A stretch of 6,514 nucleotides of DNA from the NCBI GenBank assembly GCA_007126675.1, contig SLAU01000116.1, positions 1 to 6,514 of the forward strand, read 5' to 3'. A program made the translations under genes and the position numbers. This document shows positions 6,504 to 6,514 of this stretch, piece after piece; within the stretch, counting starts at the first letter, position 1, and each line of letters begins with the position of its first letter. The stretch is from Balneolaceae bacterium (GTDB taxonomy: Bacteria; Bacteroidota; Rhodothermia; Balneolales; Balneolaceae). The notes under the pieces were generated by a model. The model saw only the letters and a list, made by a program, of their open reading frames with translations. It made no database searches and was not told the origin of the DNA.

Positions 6504-6514
6504 TGTGTGTACAA

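Overview
The window looks like chromosomal DNA from a moderately AT-rich member of the Bacteroidota or Balneolota (FCB group). This is an inference from the style of the proteins, the mostly weak Shine-Dalgarno sequences, and a WecA-like protein whose spacing matches Bacteroidota homologues. No 16S or other marker gene is present. I see no phage, transposon, CRISPR or tRNA signature.

The left half (1-3906, + strand) is a glycerol and glycerol-3-phosphate module. It holds a PlsC-type 1-acyl-sn-glycerol-3-phosphate acyltransferase whose start may lie off the left edge. A 147-base gap containing a 6-10-6 inverted repeat follows, then a tight glpK-glpD pair (glycerol kinase and FAD-dependent glycerol-3-phosphate dehydrogenase, 12 bases apart). 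GlpK makes glycerol-3-phosphate (G3P). GlpD oxidises it to dihydroxyacetone phosphate and feeds electrons to the quinone pool, while the acyltransferase acts on acylated G3P in phospholipid synthesis. No glycerol facilitator (glpF) or glpR-like regulator is in view.

A clear bidirectional intrinsic terminator (3912-3941) separates glpD from a convergent gene for a small basic protein of unknown function (83 aa, - strand). To its right lies about 750 bases of very AT-rich DNA with no convincing gene (4213-4969). A small two-helix membrane protein (91 aa, + strand) follows; its start is set by a GGAG ribosome binding site.

The right end (5282-6373, - strand) encodes a 363-aa polytopic membrane protein. 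I read it as a full-length member of the WecA/MraY family of polyprenyl-phosphate sugar-1-phosphate transferases in which essentially every catalytic motif has been replaced while the spacing is kept, i.e. a pseudoenzyme. Its upstream region (6417-6504) carries an unusual cluster of nested and mutually exclusive inverted repeats. The WecA-like pseudoenzyme and its structured leader are the most unusual items in the window. The rest is ordinary metabolism plus two small uncharacterised proteins.
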